From NCBI GenBank assembly GCA_033344875.1, contig JAWPMO010000001.1, forward strand, positions 4,737,595-4,801,594: a stretch of 64,000 bases of DNA. The letters are read 5' to 3'. Positions 43,402-52,248 of this stretch are shown piece by piece. The position numbers and the translations under genes were made by a program. The notes under the pieces were generated by a model, which was not told the origin of the DNA, did no database searches, and saw nothing but the letters and a program-made list of their open reading frames with translations. This DNA is from Ilumatobacteraceae bacterium (GTDB taxonomy: Bacteria > Actinomycetota > Acidimicrobiia > Acidimicrobiales > Ilumatobacteraceae). Position 1 is the stretch's first letter. The number at the start of each line of letters is the position of its first letter.

Positions 43402-44191
43402 CCTGGTCGAGGTCGACCGCCGCGGTCGCGTCCTTGAAGCCGGCCATCCTCCGGTAGATCTCGGCGGCGCCACGGTGGAACTCGGGTGGGAGCCCGACCG
43501 CCTCGAACGTCGCCGCGATCTCGTGCATCTCGCCCTCGAACCTCCACGCCTTGGGAGCGGTGCCGACGGCGGCGGCCTCGGATCGGGTGACGAACTCGGG
43601 GACCGACAGCTCCCACTCGCCGCGGATCGCATCGGTGACCCCGTACGCGTCCGCCAGCGCGTTGATCGCCAGCATCAGGGCTGCGTTGTGCTTGCCCCAG
43701 CCGGCGTAGAGCATCTTGACGGCCGACGCGGCACCGATCCCGCCGTCGATCGCACGGGCATCGAGCGGCGAACCCTCCCACCGGGTCGCGACCTGAGCGG
43801 CCTCGTCGCCGCTGAGATAGAGGCGAGTGGTTCCGGCCGACGTGGCGGGAGGGCCGATGATCCCGCCGTCGACATAGCGGGCGAACAGGCGGCCGATTCG
43901 CTGCGTGGTCGCCGGTGCGATCGCGTTGGCGTCGACGTAGCGGCCGTCGAAGCCGGCCGCCGCGACCTGCTCGGCGACGGCGAGCGCCTCGCCCGGGGGA
44001 CAGACCGAGACGATCGTGTCACACCGAGCAGCGAGGTCGGTGAGCGTGGCGACGGCGGTCAGTCCGGCGGCATCGGCCCGCTGCCGGGTCGCATCGGAGC
44101 GGTTCGCGGAGCACCACAGGCGTTCGCCGCCGCATGCCGCTGCGATGGTGACGCCCATGGCGCCGGGGTGCAGAAAGCCGGTCGTCGTCAC
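43376..44191 (-). CDS. 6-phosphogluconate/3-hydroxyisobutyrate dehydrogenase-like protein (271 aa)
   Basis: NAD(P)-binding oxidoreductase with a DUF1932-type C-terminal helical domain. N-terminus GFLHPGAMGVTIAAAC is the nucleotide loop; TIVSVCPPGEAL and YVDANAIAPATTQRIG are typical of the beta-hydroxyacid group, and GAASAVKMLYAGWGKHNAALM carries the catalytic Lys region. GTG at 44191, four bases after the nitroreductase stop, so the two are in one unit. Substrate unknown. Confidence 0.85.
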   Translation of the reverse strand: MTTTGFLHPGAMGVTIAAACGGERLWCSANRSDATRQRADAAGLTAVATLTDLAARCDTIVSVCPPGEALAVAEQVAAAGFDGRYVDANAIAPATTQRIGRLFARYVDGGIIGPPATSAGTTRLYLSGDEAAQVATRWEGSPLDARAIDGGIGAASAVKMLYAGWGKHNAALMLAINALADAYGVTDAIRGEWELSVPEFVTRSEAAAVGTAPKAWRFEGEMHEIAATFEAVGLPPEFHRGAAEIYRRMAGFKDATAAVDLDQVTAALLDR

Positions 44192-44195
44192 GAGG

Positions 44196-44849
44196 TCACG
44201 ACCACGCGCTGCCGAAGGTGTCGCGATAGGCGAGCACGCTGGGTGGCTGGCGGGTGATCGGCCCGTGGCCGCGGCCGACCGGATAGCCGATCGGCACCAT
44301 CGCGACCGTCGCCCAGCCGTCGGGTACGTCGAGCAGCTCCTTGACCTCGGCTTCCTTCAGGCAGTGCAGCGTCGTCAGCGTGCATCCGAGTCCCTCGGCG
44401 ACGCAGGCCAGCATCGCGTTCTGCACGGCCGGGTAGACCGAGCCACCGCCGACCATGCTGATGCGGTCGAGCTTGGCGTCGGTGATCGCCATCATCTTCG
44501 GATCGGCGCAGAACATGAGAATGGCCGGCGCTTCGTGCAGGTGCGCGGCGAGGTGATCGCCGGCTGCGGTCACCCGGTTGCGCTGCTCGAGATCGTCGGG
44601 CGAGAGCGCCGCCATCCGGGCGGCCATCCCGTCGATGTACCGGCGCCATTGCGGCTCGTAGATCTCCTGCAGGCCCGCCTTCTTCGCCGGGTCGGTGACG
44701 ACGATCACACGCCACGGCTGCTGGTTGCCGCCGGTCGGAGCCCAGCAGGCGGCTTGGAGGACTCGCTCGAGCACGTCGTCGGGGATCGGGTCGGTGCGCA
44801 GCTTGCGGACGGCGCGCAACGTGCTCATCGTCTCGTAGAGGTCGGTCAT
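44196..44849 (-). CDS. Nitroreductase-family FMN protein (217 aa)
   Basis: FMN-dependent NAD(P)H oxidoreductase. N-terminal MSTLRAVRKLRTDPIPDDVL matches the FMN phosphate-binding RxxR start; CWAPTGGNQQPWRVIVV is the next conserved block, and GLGCTLTTLHCLKEAEVKELL with VAMVPIGYPVG completes the core. ATG at 44849. First gene of a two-gene unit with the dehydrogenase-like gene. Upstream lies the 72-bp tandem repeat. Confidence 0.9.
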   Translation of the reverse strand: MTDLYETMSTLRAVRKLRTDPIPDDVLERVLQAACWAPTGGNQQPWRVIVVTDPAKKAGLQEIYEPQWRRYIDGMAARMAALSPDDLEQRNRVTAAGDHLAAHLHEAPAILMFCADPKMMAITDAKLDRISMVGGGSVYPAVQNAMLACVAEGLGCTLTTLHCLKEAEVKELLDVPDGWATVAMVPIGYPVGRGHGPITRQPPSVLAYRDTFGSAWS

Positions 44850-44918
44850 GGCCCCGACCCTACGACGCGGTCCCACCCCACCCGGACTCGAGCCTCGCCG
44901 GCGCGCCGCCCGACCGGT

Positions 44919-45059
44919 GGTGGATCGACCGGTGGATCGGCCGTGTCGCGCTCTAGTGCGTGATGGCCCCAGGTTCGCGACACGGTTGTGGGTGGATCGA
45001 CCGGTGGATCGGCCGTGTCGCGCTTTGGTGCGTGATGGCCCCAGGTTCGCGACACGGCG
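44919..45059. repeat. Two tandem copies of a 72-bp unit, each with a palindrome
   Basis: Units begin at 44919 and 44991 (both GGTGGATCGACC). They differ at only a few bases. Each contains CCGTGTCGCG and CGCGACACGG as 10-bp inverted arms (44940-44949 with about 44977-44986, and again in copy two). The arms suggest a stable hairpin. Related single hairpins occur at 47446-47486 and, more weakly, 52157-52196. Confidence 0.75.
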
Positions 45060-45080
45060 GATCGCGGCGGGTCGGCCGAG

Positions 45081-46196
45081 TCAGGCGCCGTCGAAGAAGT
45101 CGGTGAAGCCGGCGGGGGCGTATGGTCCGATCACGATCTGTTCGAGCACGCCGATGCCGGTCCGGTCGCCGTCGGTGGCGCGCACGACCTGCTGGGCGTG
45201 GATGTTCTCCGGGGCGAGCAGATCGAGTTGGTCGAGGTCGAACGTCTCACCGCCGATCGCGAGTTCGTCATGCCACACGCCCTGCTTCCAGACGGGATGC
45301 CCGTAGCCGAGCCCCTGCATCTGGAACCGGAGCGTCGGGGTGAGCGAGATCGTGCGGACCTCGCCGCCGAGGCGCACGAGGTCGATCTCGGCCGACGCCG
45401 CGAGCCGCGTGCCCGGGTGATAGCTGACCCGGTGGGCGGCCGTGGCCATGCGACGGTCGGTACTCGTCAGGTCGGGCGGGATCTGTGACTCGGCGTCGTA
45501 CAGCCTCGCCTCGATGCCCTCGCGGACCAGCGGCTCGCCGCTCGGTCCGTCGAAGAAGATGGCGTGGCTCACGTGGTCGTCCCAGATCAGTGGCGCCCAC
45601 AGGAAGAAGATGCCGGTCGGGAGATGCGGAGCACCTCCGGTCTCGCGCTCGCCGACCGGGCGGATCCCCCACGAGCGGTCCTTGGTGCCGTGCCACTCGT
45701 CGACGACGAACTCGCCGTCGGGATGCACGACCGTTCCCGACCACCGACCGAACTGGTCGAAGCGGGTGGCGTCCATCCATCGACGGTGCCCCGCCCACAG
45801 CGTCTGTCGTGCCTCCTCGATCGGTGCGGTGCGAGCCGAGAACGTGAGGTCGCAGGCGACGCCGGACTCGTTGTCGTCGAGGATCACGCGGGTTCGTCGC
45901 AGCGGCTCGACGACCTCGAGCCGGAACGGTCCGACTTGCATGTCGGTGCGTTCGAGCGGCGCACGGCGAGAACCGTAGAACGCGTGCTGGCGACCTCCGG
46001 CCTCGACCGTGCTCACGGCGCCGTCGAGAACGCCCCGATGCGGGTACACGGCCATGCCGATGCCGAAGTACTGCGAACCGTCGGTGCTGTACCCGTTGAA
46101 CCAGGTGCGGTCGTACAGGTTGCGGTCGGAGGAGGCCGGCACCGCGATCGGCTCGGGTGTCTGATGGATCGGGTAGTCGTCGAGCCGGTTCAGCAT
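45081..46196 (-). CDS. Hypothetical protein, lipocalin/AttH-like beta protein (371 aa)
   Basis: Not firmly recognised. Sequence is strand-rich with no signal peptide or membrane helix. Segments such as YFGIGMAVYPHRGVLDGAVS, VEPLRRTRVILDDNESGVACDLTFSART and VDEWHGTKDRSWGIRPVGE resemble AttH/CrtC-like hydratase-fold proteins often found with acyl-CoA and steroid genes. ATG at 46196, divergent from the hydrolase gene at 46466. Could bind or hydrate a lipid-like substrate, but there is no active-site proof. Confidence 0.6.
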   Translation of the reverse strand: MLNRLDDYPIHQTPEPIAVPASSDRNLYDRTWFNGYSTDGSQYFGIGMAVYPHRGVLDGAVSTVEAGGRQHAFYGSRRAPLERTDMQVGPFRLEVVEPLRRTRVILDDNESGVACDLTFSARTAPIEEARQTLWAGHRRWMDATRFDQFGRWSGTVVHPDGEFVVDEWHGTKDRSWGIRPVGERETGGAPHLPTGIFFLWAPLIWDDHVSHAIFFDGPSGEPLVREGIEARLYDAESQIPPDLTSTDRRMATAAHRVSYHPGTRLAASAEIDLVRLGGEVRTISLTPTLRFQMQGLGYGHPVWKQGVWHDELAIGGETFDLDQLDLLAPENIHAQQVVRATDGDRTGIGVLEQIVIGPYAPAGFTDFFDGA

Positions 46197-46465
46197 GGTC
46201 CGATCATGCCGCGTCGGCCCGAACCGGCCCGCAGCAGAAGCAGCGCGGTCACACCGGTTGCGACGTCGCACGGTTGCGGTTCGGCGTGTCCCGAACCGTT
46301 CGGCCGTGCGAGTCACCGGCCGCCGGTGACCCGCCCCCGAGTTCGCCGACGTCCGGCCGGCCGCTCGGCATCATCGCCGCCAACGAGATCGTGCCCGATT
46401 CGCGCCTCGACGGGAACGAACGGCCCGAGCCCGGGCCGGGGACGGCGTGCCTGCGAGACTGGGGC

Positions 46466-47425
46466 ATGATCGATCATCGATTCGAGACGGTGTCCAACGG
46501 TGACATCGACATCCGAGTGGCGGTGGCGGGGGAAGGGCCCCTGATGCTGTTCGTGCACGGGTGGCCCGAGCTCTGGTACTCCTGGCGTCATCAGATGGAG
46601 CACTTCGCCGACCGCTACACGGTGGCGGCGATGGACGTGCGCGGCTACGGCGGCAGTTCGAAGCCCGCCGAGATCGAGCGGTACAGCTTGCGCGAGTTGG
46701 CGAGCGACGCTGCTGCCGTCATCGACGCGATGGGTGGGAGCGCGATCGTGGTCGGCCACGACTGGGGTGCGCCGATCGCGTGGCAGACGGCCCGACTCCA
46801 CGCCGATCAGGTCTCGGCGGTCGCCGGCCTCAGCGTGCCGTACCTGCCCGTCGGGCCCGATTCGCCGATGGCGCTCTGGGATCTGCTGTACGCGGACAAG
46901 TTCTTCTACATGAAGTACTTCCAGGAGCCCGGTGTGGCCGAAGCCGAGCTGTCGGCCGACTGCGCTCGGAGTCTGCGGATGGTCTGGTACAGCGCCAGTG
47001 CCGACGGGCGTGGCGCGATGATCATGGACAAGCCGGCCGACGCCACGATGCTCGACGGTCTGATCGACCCCGATCCGTTCCCCGCGTGGTCGACGCCCGA
47101 CGACCTCGCGGTGTACGTCGAGGCCTTCGAGGCCGGCGGGTGGACCGGGCCGCTCAACCGGTACCGGGCCCAGGGCGTCGACGCGGAACAGCTGGGTTCG
47201 CAGTCCGAGCCGCAGAAGCAGGTCCTGCAGCCGTCGACGTTCATCGGCGGCGAGTTCGACCCGGTGCGGAACTTCGCCGCCGGCATCGACCTGTTCGGCG
47301 ACACCGGCGCCAACTGCGCCGACTTCCGGGGTGCGACGATCGTGCCCGGCGCCGGTCACTGGGTGCAGCAGGAGGCTCCCGAGGCCACGAACGCCGCCCT
47401 CGACGCCTTCGTCGCCTCGCTGTAG
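46466..47425 (+). CDS. Alpha/beta hydrolase, epoxide hydrolase-like (319 aa)
   Basis: Cytoplasmic hydrolase. HGWPELWYSWRHQ gives the oxyanion HGxP, nucleophile Asp is in VVGHDWGAPIAW, and base His in VPGAGHWVQQEAP; FIGGEFDPVRN holds the acid region. An Asp nucleophile rather than Ser supports epoxide hydrolase or dehalogenase chemistry. ATG at 46466. Stop is followed by a CGCGACAC palindrome and then by the convergent BVMO gene. Confidence 0.9.
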   Translation: MIDHRFETVSNGDIDIRVAVAGEGPLMLFVHGWPELWYSWRHQMEHFADRYTVAAMDVRGYGGSSKPAEIERYSLRELASDAAAVIDAMGGSAIVVGHDWGAPIAWQTARLHADQVSAVAGLSVPYLPVGPDSPMALWDLLYADKFFYMKYFQEPGVAEAELSADCARSLRMVWYSASADGRGAMIMDKPADATMLDGLIDPDPFPAWSTPDDLAVYVEAFEAGGWTGPLNRYRAQGVDAEQLGSQSEPQKQVLQPSTFIGGEFDPVRNFAAGIDLFGDTGANCADFRGATIVPGAGHWVQQEAPEATNAALDAFVASL

Positions 47426-47445
47426 CTCGGCGCGCCCGACGGGGT

Positions 47446-47486
47446 GTGTCGCGCTCTTGGGCGTCGTGGCCTCGGAGTCGCGACAC
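47446..47486. repeat. Palindromic intergenic element
   Basis: GTGTCGCG (47446-47453) and CGCGACAC (47479-47486), 25-base loop whose sequence resembles the loop of the repeats at 44919-45059. Lies between convergent genes and could double as a bidirectional terminator. Confidence 0.6.
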
Positions 47487-47525
47487 GGCTCGCCCGGCTG
47501 TGGCTGAGCCGGGCCGGCGTTCGCG

Positions 47526-49013
47526 TCAGCGGTCGACGGCGGCGGTTGCCCGTGCGTGGTGGAACTGCATGACGTCGTCGTCGACCGGCGCCTTGGAGAT
47601 GAGTTTGACGTCCTGGTGATAGCGCTGGGTGTTGACCCACGGGGCCCGGTCGCCCTGCTTGGGCATCATCGGCATGATCCGCTGCATGTACCCGGCCGAG
47701 AAGTCGTCGATCCACGGCCGCTGCGGCATGTCGGCATCTGACGGGCGCAGCCTCGGCACGCAGTAGTCGGTGCCGGTGTCGCGCATGTGGTTGAGGAGGC
47801 GGCACACGAAGTCGCAGGTGATGTCGGCCCGGAGTGTCCACGAGGCGTTGATGAACCCGAACGACGACACCAGGTTGGGGACGTCGGAGTAGGCGAGACC
47901 CTTGTAGGTCCAGGTCTGGCTGAAGTCGAGCGGCTCGCCGTCGATCGTGAAATCCATCTCGCCGACGGTCACGAGTTGCAGCCCCGTGGCGGTCACGATG
48001 ATGTCGGCGTCGAGGTGTTCACCCGACTCGAGTTGGATGCCGGTTCGCGTGAACGTCTCGATGTGGTCGGTCACCACCGACGCCGACCCGTCCTTGAGCG
48101 CCTCGTAGAGGTCGCCGTCGGGAATCAGGCACAGCCGCTGGTCCCACGGGTTGTAGGTCGGTGTGAAGTGTCGGTCGACCATCTCGTCGCCGAGTTCCTT
48201 GCGGGTGAGCCCGAGGAGCTGTTCTTTGACCTTGGCCGGCTGCTTGCGGGTCTTGTCGTAGAAGAACTGGCCGAGGGCCACGTTCTTCTTCCTGACGATC
48301 TTGTACGCGAGCGACTCGGGCAGGATCTTCCGGAGTCGGTTGGCGATGCCGTCGCGAGCCGGGCGGGCGACGACGTAGGTGGGTGAGCGCTGCAGCATCG
48401 TGACGTGGCCGGCGTCGTTCGCCATCGCCGGGACGAGCGTCATCGCCGTGGCACCCGACCCGATGACGACGACCTGCTTGCCGGCGTAGTCGAGGTCGTC
48501 GGGCCACTGCTGGGGGTGGACGACCTGGCCCTCGAACTCGTCGGCGCCGGGGAACTCGGGCGTGTAGCCGCCCCGGTAGGAGTAGTAACCCGAGCACATG
48601 AACAGGAAGGAGCACGTGTAGCTGACCGTCTCGTCGGTGTCGGTGCGGGTGGCCGTGATGGTCCAGCGGGCGTCGTCGGTCGACCACGATGCCGCGTCGA
48701 CGTGGTGGTTGAAGCGGATGTGCCGCTCGATGTCGTACTCGTGGACGGTCTCGCGCAGATAGTCGAGGATCGCCGGGCCGTCGGCGATCGACTTCTCGTG
48801 CTTCCACGGTTTGAAGCTGTACCCGAGTGTGTGCATGTCGCTGTCGGAGCGCACGCCGGGATAGCGGAAGAGATCCCACGTGCCGCCGATGTCGGCGCGC
48901 CCCTCGAGGATCACGAACGAGCGGTCGGGGGAGGACGTCTGCAGGTGGTAGGCGGCGCCGATGCCGGAGATCCCGGCTCCGACGACGACGACATCGACAT
49001 GTTCAACGGCCAT
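47526..49013 (-). CDS. Flavin monooxygenase, Baeyer-Villiger type (495 aa)
   Basis: FAD- and NADPH-dependent oxygenase converting ketones to esters. FAD loop VVVGAGISGIGAAYHL at the N-terminus, the BVMO fingerprint FEGQVVHPQQWP (FxGxxxHxxxW) near residue 158, second Rossmann VVVIGSGATAMTLVPAM, and DIIVTATGLQL. Full length. ATG at 49013. Neighbours are an epoxide hydrolase-like gene and a lipoprotein esterase-like gene, a typical ketone/ester degradation grouping. Confidence 0.94.
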   Translation of the reverse strand: MAVEHVDVVVVGAGISGIGAAYHLQTSSPDRSFVILEGRADIGGTWDLFRYPGVRSDSDMHTLGYSFKPWKHEKSIADGPAILDYLRETVHEYDIERHIRFNHHVDAASWSTDDARWTITATRTDTDETVSYTCSFLFMCSGYYSYRGGYTPEFPGADEFEGQVVHPQQWPDDLDYAGKQVVVIGSGATAMTLVPAMANDAGHVTMLQRSPTYVVARPARDGIANRLRKILPESLAYKIVRKKNVALGQFFYDKTRKQPAKVKEQLLGLTRKELGDEMVDRHFTPTYNPWDQRLCLIPDGDLYEALKDGSASVVTDHIETFTRTGIQLESGEHLDADIIVTATGLQLVTVGEMDFTIDGEPLDFSQTWTYKGLAYSDVPNLVSSFGFINASWTLRADITCDFVCRLLNHMRDTGTDYCVPRLRPSDADMPQRPWIDDFSAGYMQRIMPMMPKQGDRAPWVNTQRYHQDVKLISKAPVDDDVMQFHHARATAAVDR

Positions 49014-49075
49014 GATCGGACGCTACTTGACCGACGGGTCAAGTGCGAGAGGCGGAACGACGCGACGTCGTAGGG

Positions 49076-50002
49076 TCAGGGCGACAGCGAGCCGGTGATC
49101 ACCCCGACGACTGCGGCCCAGGCGGGGTCGGACGGCTCGATCAGATCCATGTGACCCGCACCGTCGACCTCGATCACGACGACCGCTCCGGGCAGCGTCG
49201 GGTCGACCGAGTAGCGCGGCGGGACCACGGTGTCCCGGACACCGACGACCGAGACCATCGTCGGGCCCGCGTCAAGCCGCGGCCGAGCTGCTGCGTACCG
49301 TTCGGGAACCTCGTCGGGTGCTCCGCCGAGCAGTTCCATGACCGCACCGTTGCCGAGCGGTGCGGCGGCCGCTCCGAGCAGATCGACGACCGCTCCCTGC
49401 CCGACGGCCACCACCGGCGTCACCACGGGGGAGGCTCCCGGCACGTCATCGGGGAGACCCGCCCGTCCGGCGGCCCACAGTGCGAGGTGCCCGCCGGCGG
49501 AGTGCCCGACGATCGCCACCCGGGTCAGGTCGAGCGAATGGTCGACCGACAGCGCTGCGAGCGCGTCGACGGCCGCGGCGACATCGGTCAGCGTGCCGGG
49601 CCAGCCGCCACCGGCATCACCCACGCGGCGGTACTCGATGTTCCAGACGGCGTGGCCCCGCTCGACGAGGTCGGTCGCGAGCGGGTCCATCAGCGACAGG
49701 TCGTAGGGGTTGCGCCAGAATCCGCCGTGGACGAGGACCACGACCGGCAGCGGACCGTCGACGCCGGTCGGGAGGTGGAGCTCGCCGAACTGTTCGGGTG
49801 CGTCGCCGTAGCTGTGCCGGATCATGCGTGCTCCCGTGGTCGTCTCATCGGAGTTCGCCTCCTTCGGTCGAATGGTGGCTTCGGATGGCATCGAGTTGAT
49901 CGGTGCGGCGTCGTCGTCCGAGACGCTCGGCGCGCACGCCGACAGCAATCCCAGCAGGCTCGTTGTCGCCATCGCGAATCGAATCGGTCGCCAGGGTTCC
50001 AC
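49076..50002 (-). CDS. Lipoprotein alpha/beta hydrolase, BD-FAE/esterase-like (308 aa)
   Basis: Exported, lipid-anchored esterase-type protein. Signal MEPWRPIRFAMATTSLLGLLSAC with lipobox LLSAC (Cys about residue 23), then a charged tether. Catalytic core: VLVHGGFWRNPYD (HGG oxyanion), nucleophile in IVGHSAGGHLALW, acid region VVGVRDTVVPP, His in VDGAGHMDLIE. GTG at 50002 chosen because it supplies basic residues needed before the hydrophobic core; an ATG ten codons later would remove them. No clear ribosome-binding site. Confidence 0.85.
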   Translation of the reverse strand: MEPWRPIRFAMATTSLLGLLSACAPSVSDDDAAPINSMPSEATIRPKEANSDETTTGARMIRHSYGDAPEQFGELHLPTGVDGPLPVVVLVHGGFWRNPYDLSLMDPLATDLVERGHAVWNIEYRRVGDAGGGWPGTLTDVAAAVDALAALSVDHSLDLTRVAIVGHSAGGHLALWAAGRAGLPDDVPGASPVVTPVVAVGQGAVVDLLGAAAAPLGNGAVMELLGGAPDEVPERYAAARPRLDAGPTMVSVVGVRDTVVPPRYSVDPTLPGAVVVIEVDGAGHMDLIEPSDPAWAAVVGVITGSLSP

Positions 50003-50222
50003 GACGACGGTTCGGAGCCCGACCCACCAACGGATCGGAGCGCGCGACGGGTCACCGGGACGTTCAGCTGCTCCTGCCGCGGAGCTTCCGTCACTCGGTC
50101 GTCATCCCGGTGAGCGGGTTCGCCGAACGCGATCCCCACGTCCCCCGGGACCCGGGCGAACGGTGCCGTGGGGGTGGTGGTGCGAGTCGTGGCGAGCCGT
50201 CCCGAGCGGTCACACTCGTGGC

Positions 50223-52118
50223 ATGCCGACGTTTCCGAAGGACGCCTCGACCCACACCCAGCAGGCCAATGCGCCACGTGATCTCGGCATGGACCCGGCC
50301 GATTTCGAGCGGGCATCCCGTGGACTGGTCGCCCAGCACCCGACGGGAGTGATCGAGGGCGCGTGGGGCACCGCGTGGGACATCAACAAGTACGACTTCA
50401 TCGAGCAGGGCGCGCCCAACCCCGACACGGTCAACCCGAGCCTCTGGCGCCAGGCACAGCTCAACAACATCCACGGTCTGTTCGAGGTCGCGCCGAAGGT
50501 CTGGCAGGCCCGCGGGTACGACATCTCGAACATCACGTTCATCGAGGGCGAGACCGGCTGGATCGTGATCGACCCCCTCACGGTCGAGGGCTGCGCTCGG
50601 GACTGTCTCCGGCTCGCCAACGACACGCTCGGCGAACGGCCGGTGACGGCCGTGATCTACACGCACTCGCACACCGACCACTTCGGTGGCGTGCTCGGCG
50701 TGACCACCCAGGAGGAGGTCGACGCCGGCCGCTGCCGCGTCATCGCCCCCGAACACTTCCTGCGTGAAGCGATCTCCGAGAACGTCATCGCCGGGTTCGC
50801 GATGGCCCGCCGTGCGCTGTACCAGTTCGGGCCACTGCTCCCCGCAGGGTCGCGTCAGCACGTCGACTGCGGCCTCGGCAAGGCGATCCCGCTGTCGCCG
50901 CCCGGCCTGATCGCGCCGACGGAGGACATCACCCACACCGGACAGGAGCTGATCGTCGACGGCGTGCGTGTGATCTTCCAGCTGACACCCGAGACCGAGG
51001 CGCCCGCGGAGATGAACTTCTTCTTCCCCGACCGCGGTGATGGCGGCGGGTGGCTGTGCATGGCCGAGAACTGCTCGCACAACATGCACAACCTGATCCC
51101 GATCCGCGGCGCCCAGGTGCGCAACTCGCTCGCCTGGTCGAAGTACATCGACGAGGCGATCGACCTGTTCGCCGATCGGACCTCGATCATGTTCGCGTCG
51201 CACCACTGGCCACGCTGGGGGAGCGACGACGTGCGCGGTTTCCTCGAGAAGCAGCGCGACATGTACCGCTACATCCACGACCAGACGATGCGGTTCGCCA
51301 ATCACGGCCACACCCCGCTCGAGATCGCCGAGATGATCGAACTGCCCGAGGAGTACCGCACCGAGGCCCACACGACCGGTTACTACGGCCACCTCGCCCA
51401 CAACGTGAAAGCGGTCTACCAGCGCTACCTCAGCTGGTACGACGGCAACCCGGCCAACCTCTGGAAGTTGCCGCCGACCGAGGTCGGTCGACGTTACGTC
51501 GACCTGGCCGGGGGAGCGGATGCGCTGCTCGCCAAGGCCCGTACGGCGTTCGACGAGGGCGACTACCGGTGGGTGGCCGAGCTCGTCGGACACGTGGTGT
51601 TCGACGATCCGACCAACACCGAGGCCCGTGAGCTCCAGGCCGACGCCTTCGAACAGATCGGGTACCAGAGCGAGTCGGCGACGTTCCGGAACGCGTTCCT
51701 CACCGGGGCACACGAACTCCGCCACGGGCACCCTCCCCGGAACCCGGCGATGCGTCGCGGCTACATGGAAGCGATGACCGTCGACCAGTTGATGGACGCG
51801 ACTGCGGTCCGACTCAAAGCCGAAGAGGTGGGAGGCGTGCGCGTGTCGGTGAACCTCCGGTTCACCGACGTCGACGAGGAGTGGCGGACCCGCATCTCCA
51901 ACCGCACGATGCAGACGGCACCGGGCTTCGCCGATGGAGCGGACGCGACCGTCGAACTCGACCGTGAGGTCATCATCCGGATCGCGACCGGAGAGTCCAC
52001 CGCCGCCGAGCAGGTCGAGACGGGTCGAGCGACGGTCACCGGCGACCACGCTGCGTTCACCGTGCTGTTCGAGCACCTCGACGTCTTCATGTCGATGTTC
52101 CCCATCGTCGAACCCTGA
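50223..52118 (+). CDS. Metallo-beta-lactamase-fold alkyl sulfatase, SdsA/BDS1-like (631 aa)
   Basis: Zinc hydrolase cleaving alkyl sulfate esters with inversion; unrelated to the formylglycine sulfatases. Zinc motif THSHTDHFGG near residue 148, with further ligands in CMAENCSHNMHNL (about 280-292) and ASHHWPRWG. The dimerisation domain lies around 330-480 (TTGYYGHLAHNVKAVYQRYL, then ARTAFDEGDYRWVAELVGHVV). A C-terminal SCP2-like lipid-binding domain begins near 520 (MTVDQLMDATAVRL). No signal peptide. ATG at 50223 without an obvious strong ribosome-binding site. Needs no formylglycine maturation. Confidence 0.94.
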   Translation: MPTFPKDASTHTQQANAPRDLGMDPADFERASRGLVAQHPTGVIEGAWGTAWDINKYDFIEQGAPNPDTVNPSLWRQAQLNNIHGLFEVAPKVWQARGYDISNITFIEGETGWIVIDPLTVEGCARDCLRLANDTLGERPVTAVIYTHSHTDHFGGVLGVTTQEEVDAGRCRVIAPEHFLREAISENVIAGFAMARRALYQFGPLLPAGSRQHVDCGLGKAIPLSPPGLIAPTEDITHTGQELIVDGVRVIFQLTPETEAPAEMNFFFPDRGDGGGWLCMAENCSHNMHNLIPIRGAQVRNSLAWSKYIDEAIDLFADRTSIMFASHHWPRWGSDDVRGFLEKQRDMYRYIHDQTMRFANHGHTPLEIAEMIELPEEYRTEAHTTGYYGHLAHNVKAVYQRYLSWYDGNPANLWKLPPTEVGRRYVDLAGGADALLAKARTAFDEGDYRWVAELVGHVVFDDPTNTEARELQADAFEQIGYQSESATFRNAFLTGAHELRHGHPPRNPAMRRGYMEAMTVDQLMDATAVRLKAEEVGGVRVSVNLRFTDVDEEWRTRISNRTMQTAPGFADGADATVELDREVIIRIATGESTAAEQVETGRATVTGDHAAFTVLFEHLDVFMSMFPIVEP

Positions 52119-52156
52119 ACCGGGTACGCCCCCATCCCGCCCCCGAGGACCTCGCC

Positions 52157-52196
52157 GTGTCGCGGCGGTGTGCGTGCGGGTGTCGGGATCGCGACG
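52157..52196. repeat. Degenerate copy of the palindromic intergenic element
   Basis: GTGTCGCG (52157-52164) opposite CGCGACGC (about 52190-52197); the second arm has one mismatch. Lies between convergent genes, as does the copy at 47446. Confidence 0.4.
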
Positions 52197-52248
52197 CGCC
52201 GACGTCCACGAGGTCGCGCCAGACCGCTCGAACTCGAGACGAACCCCG

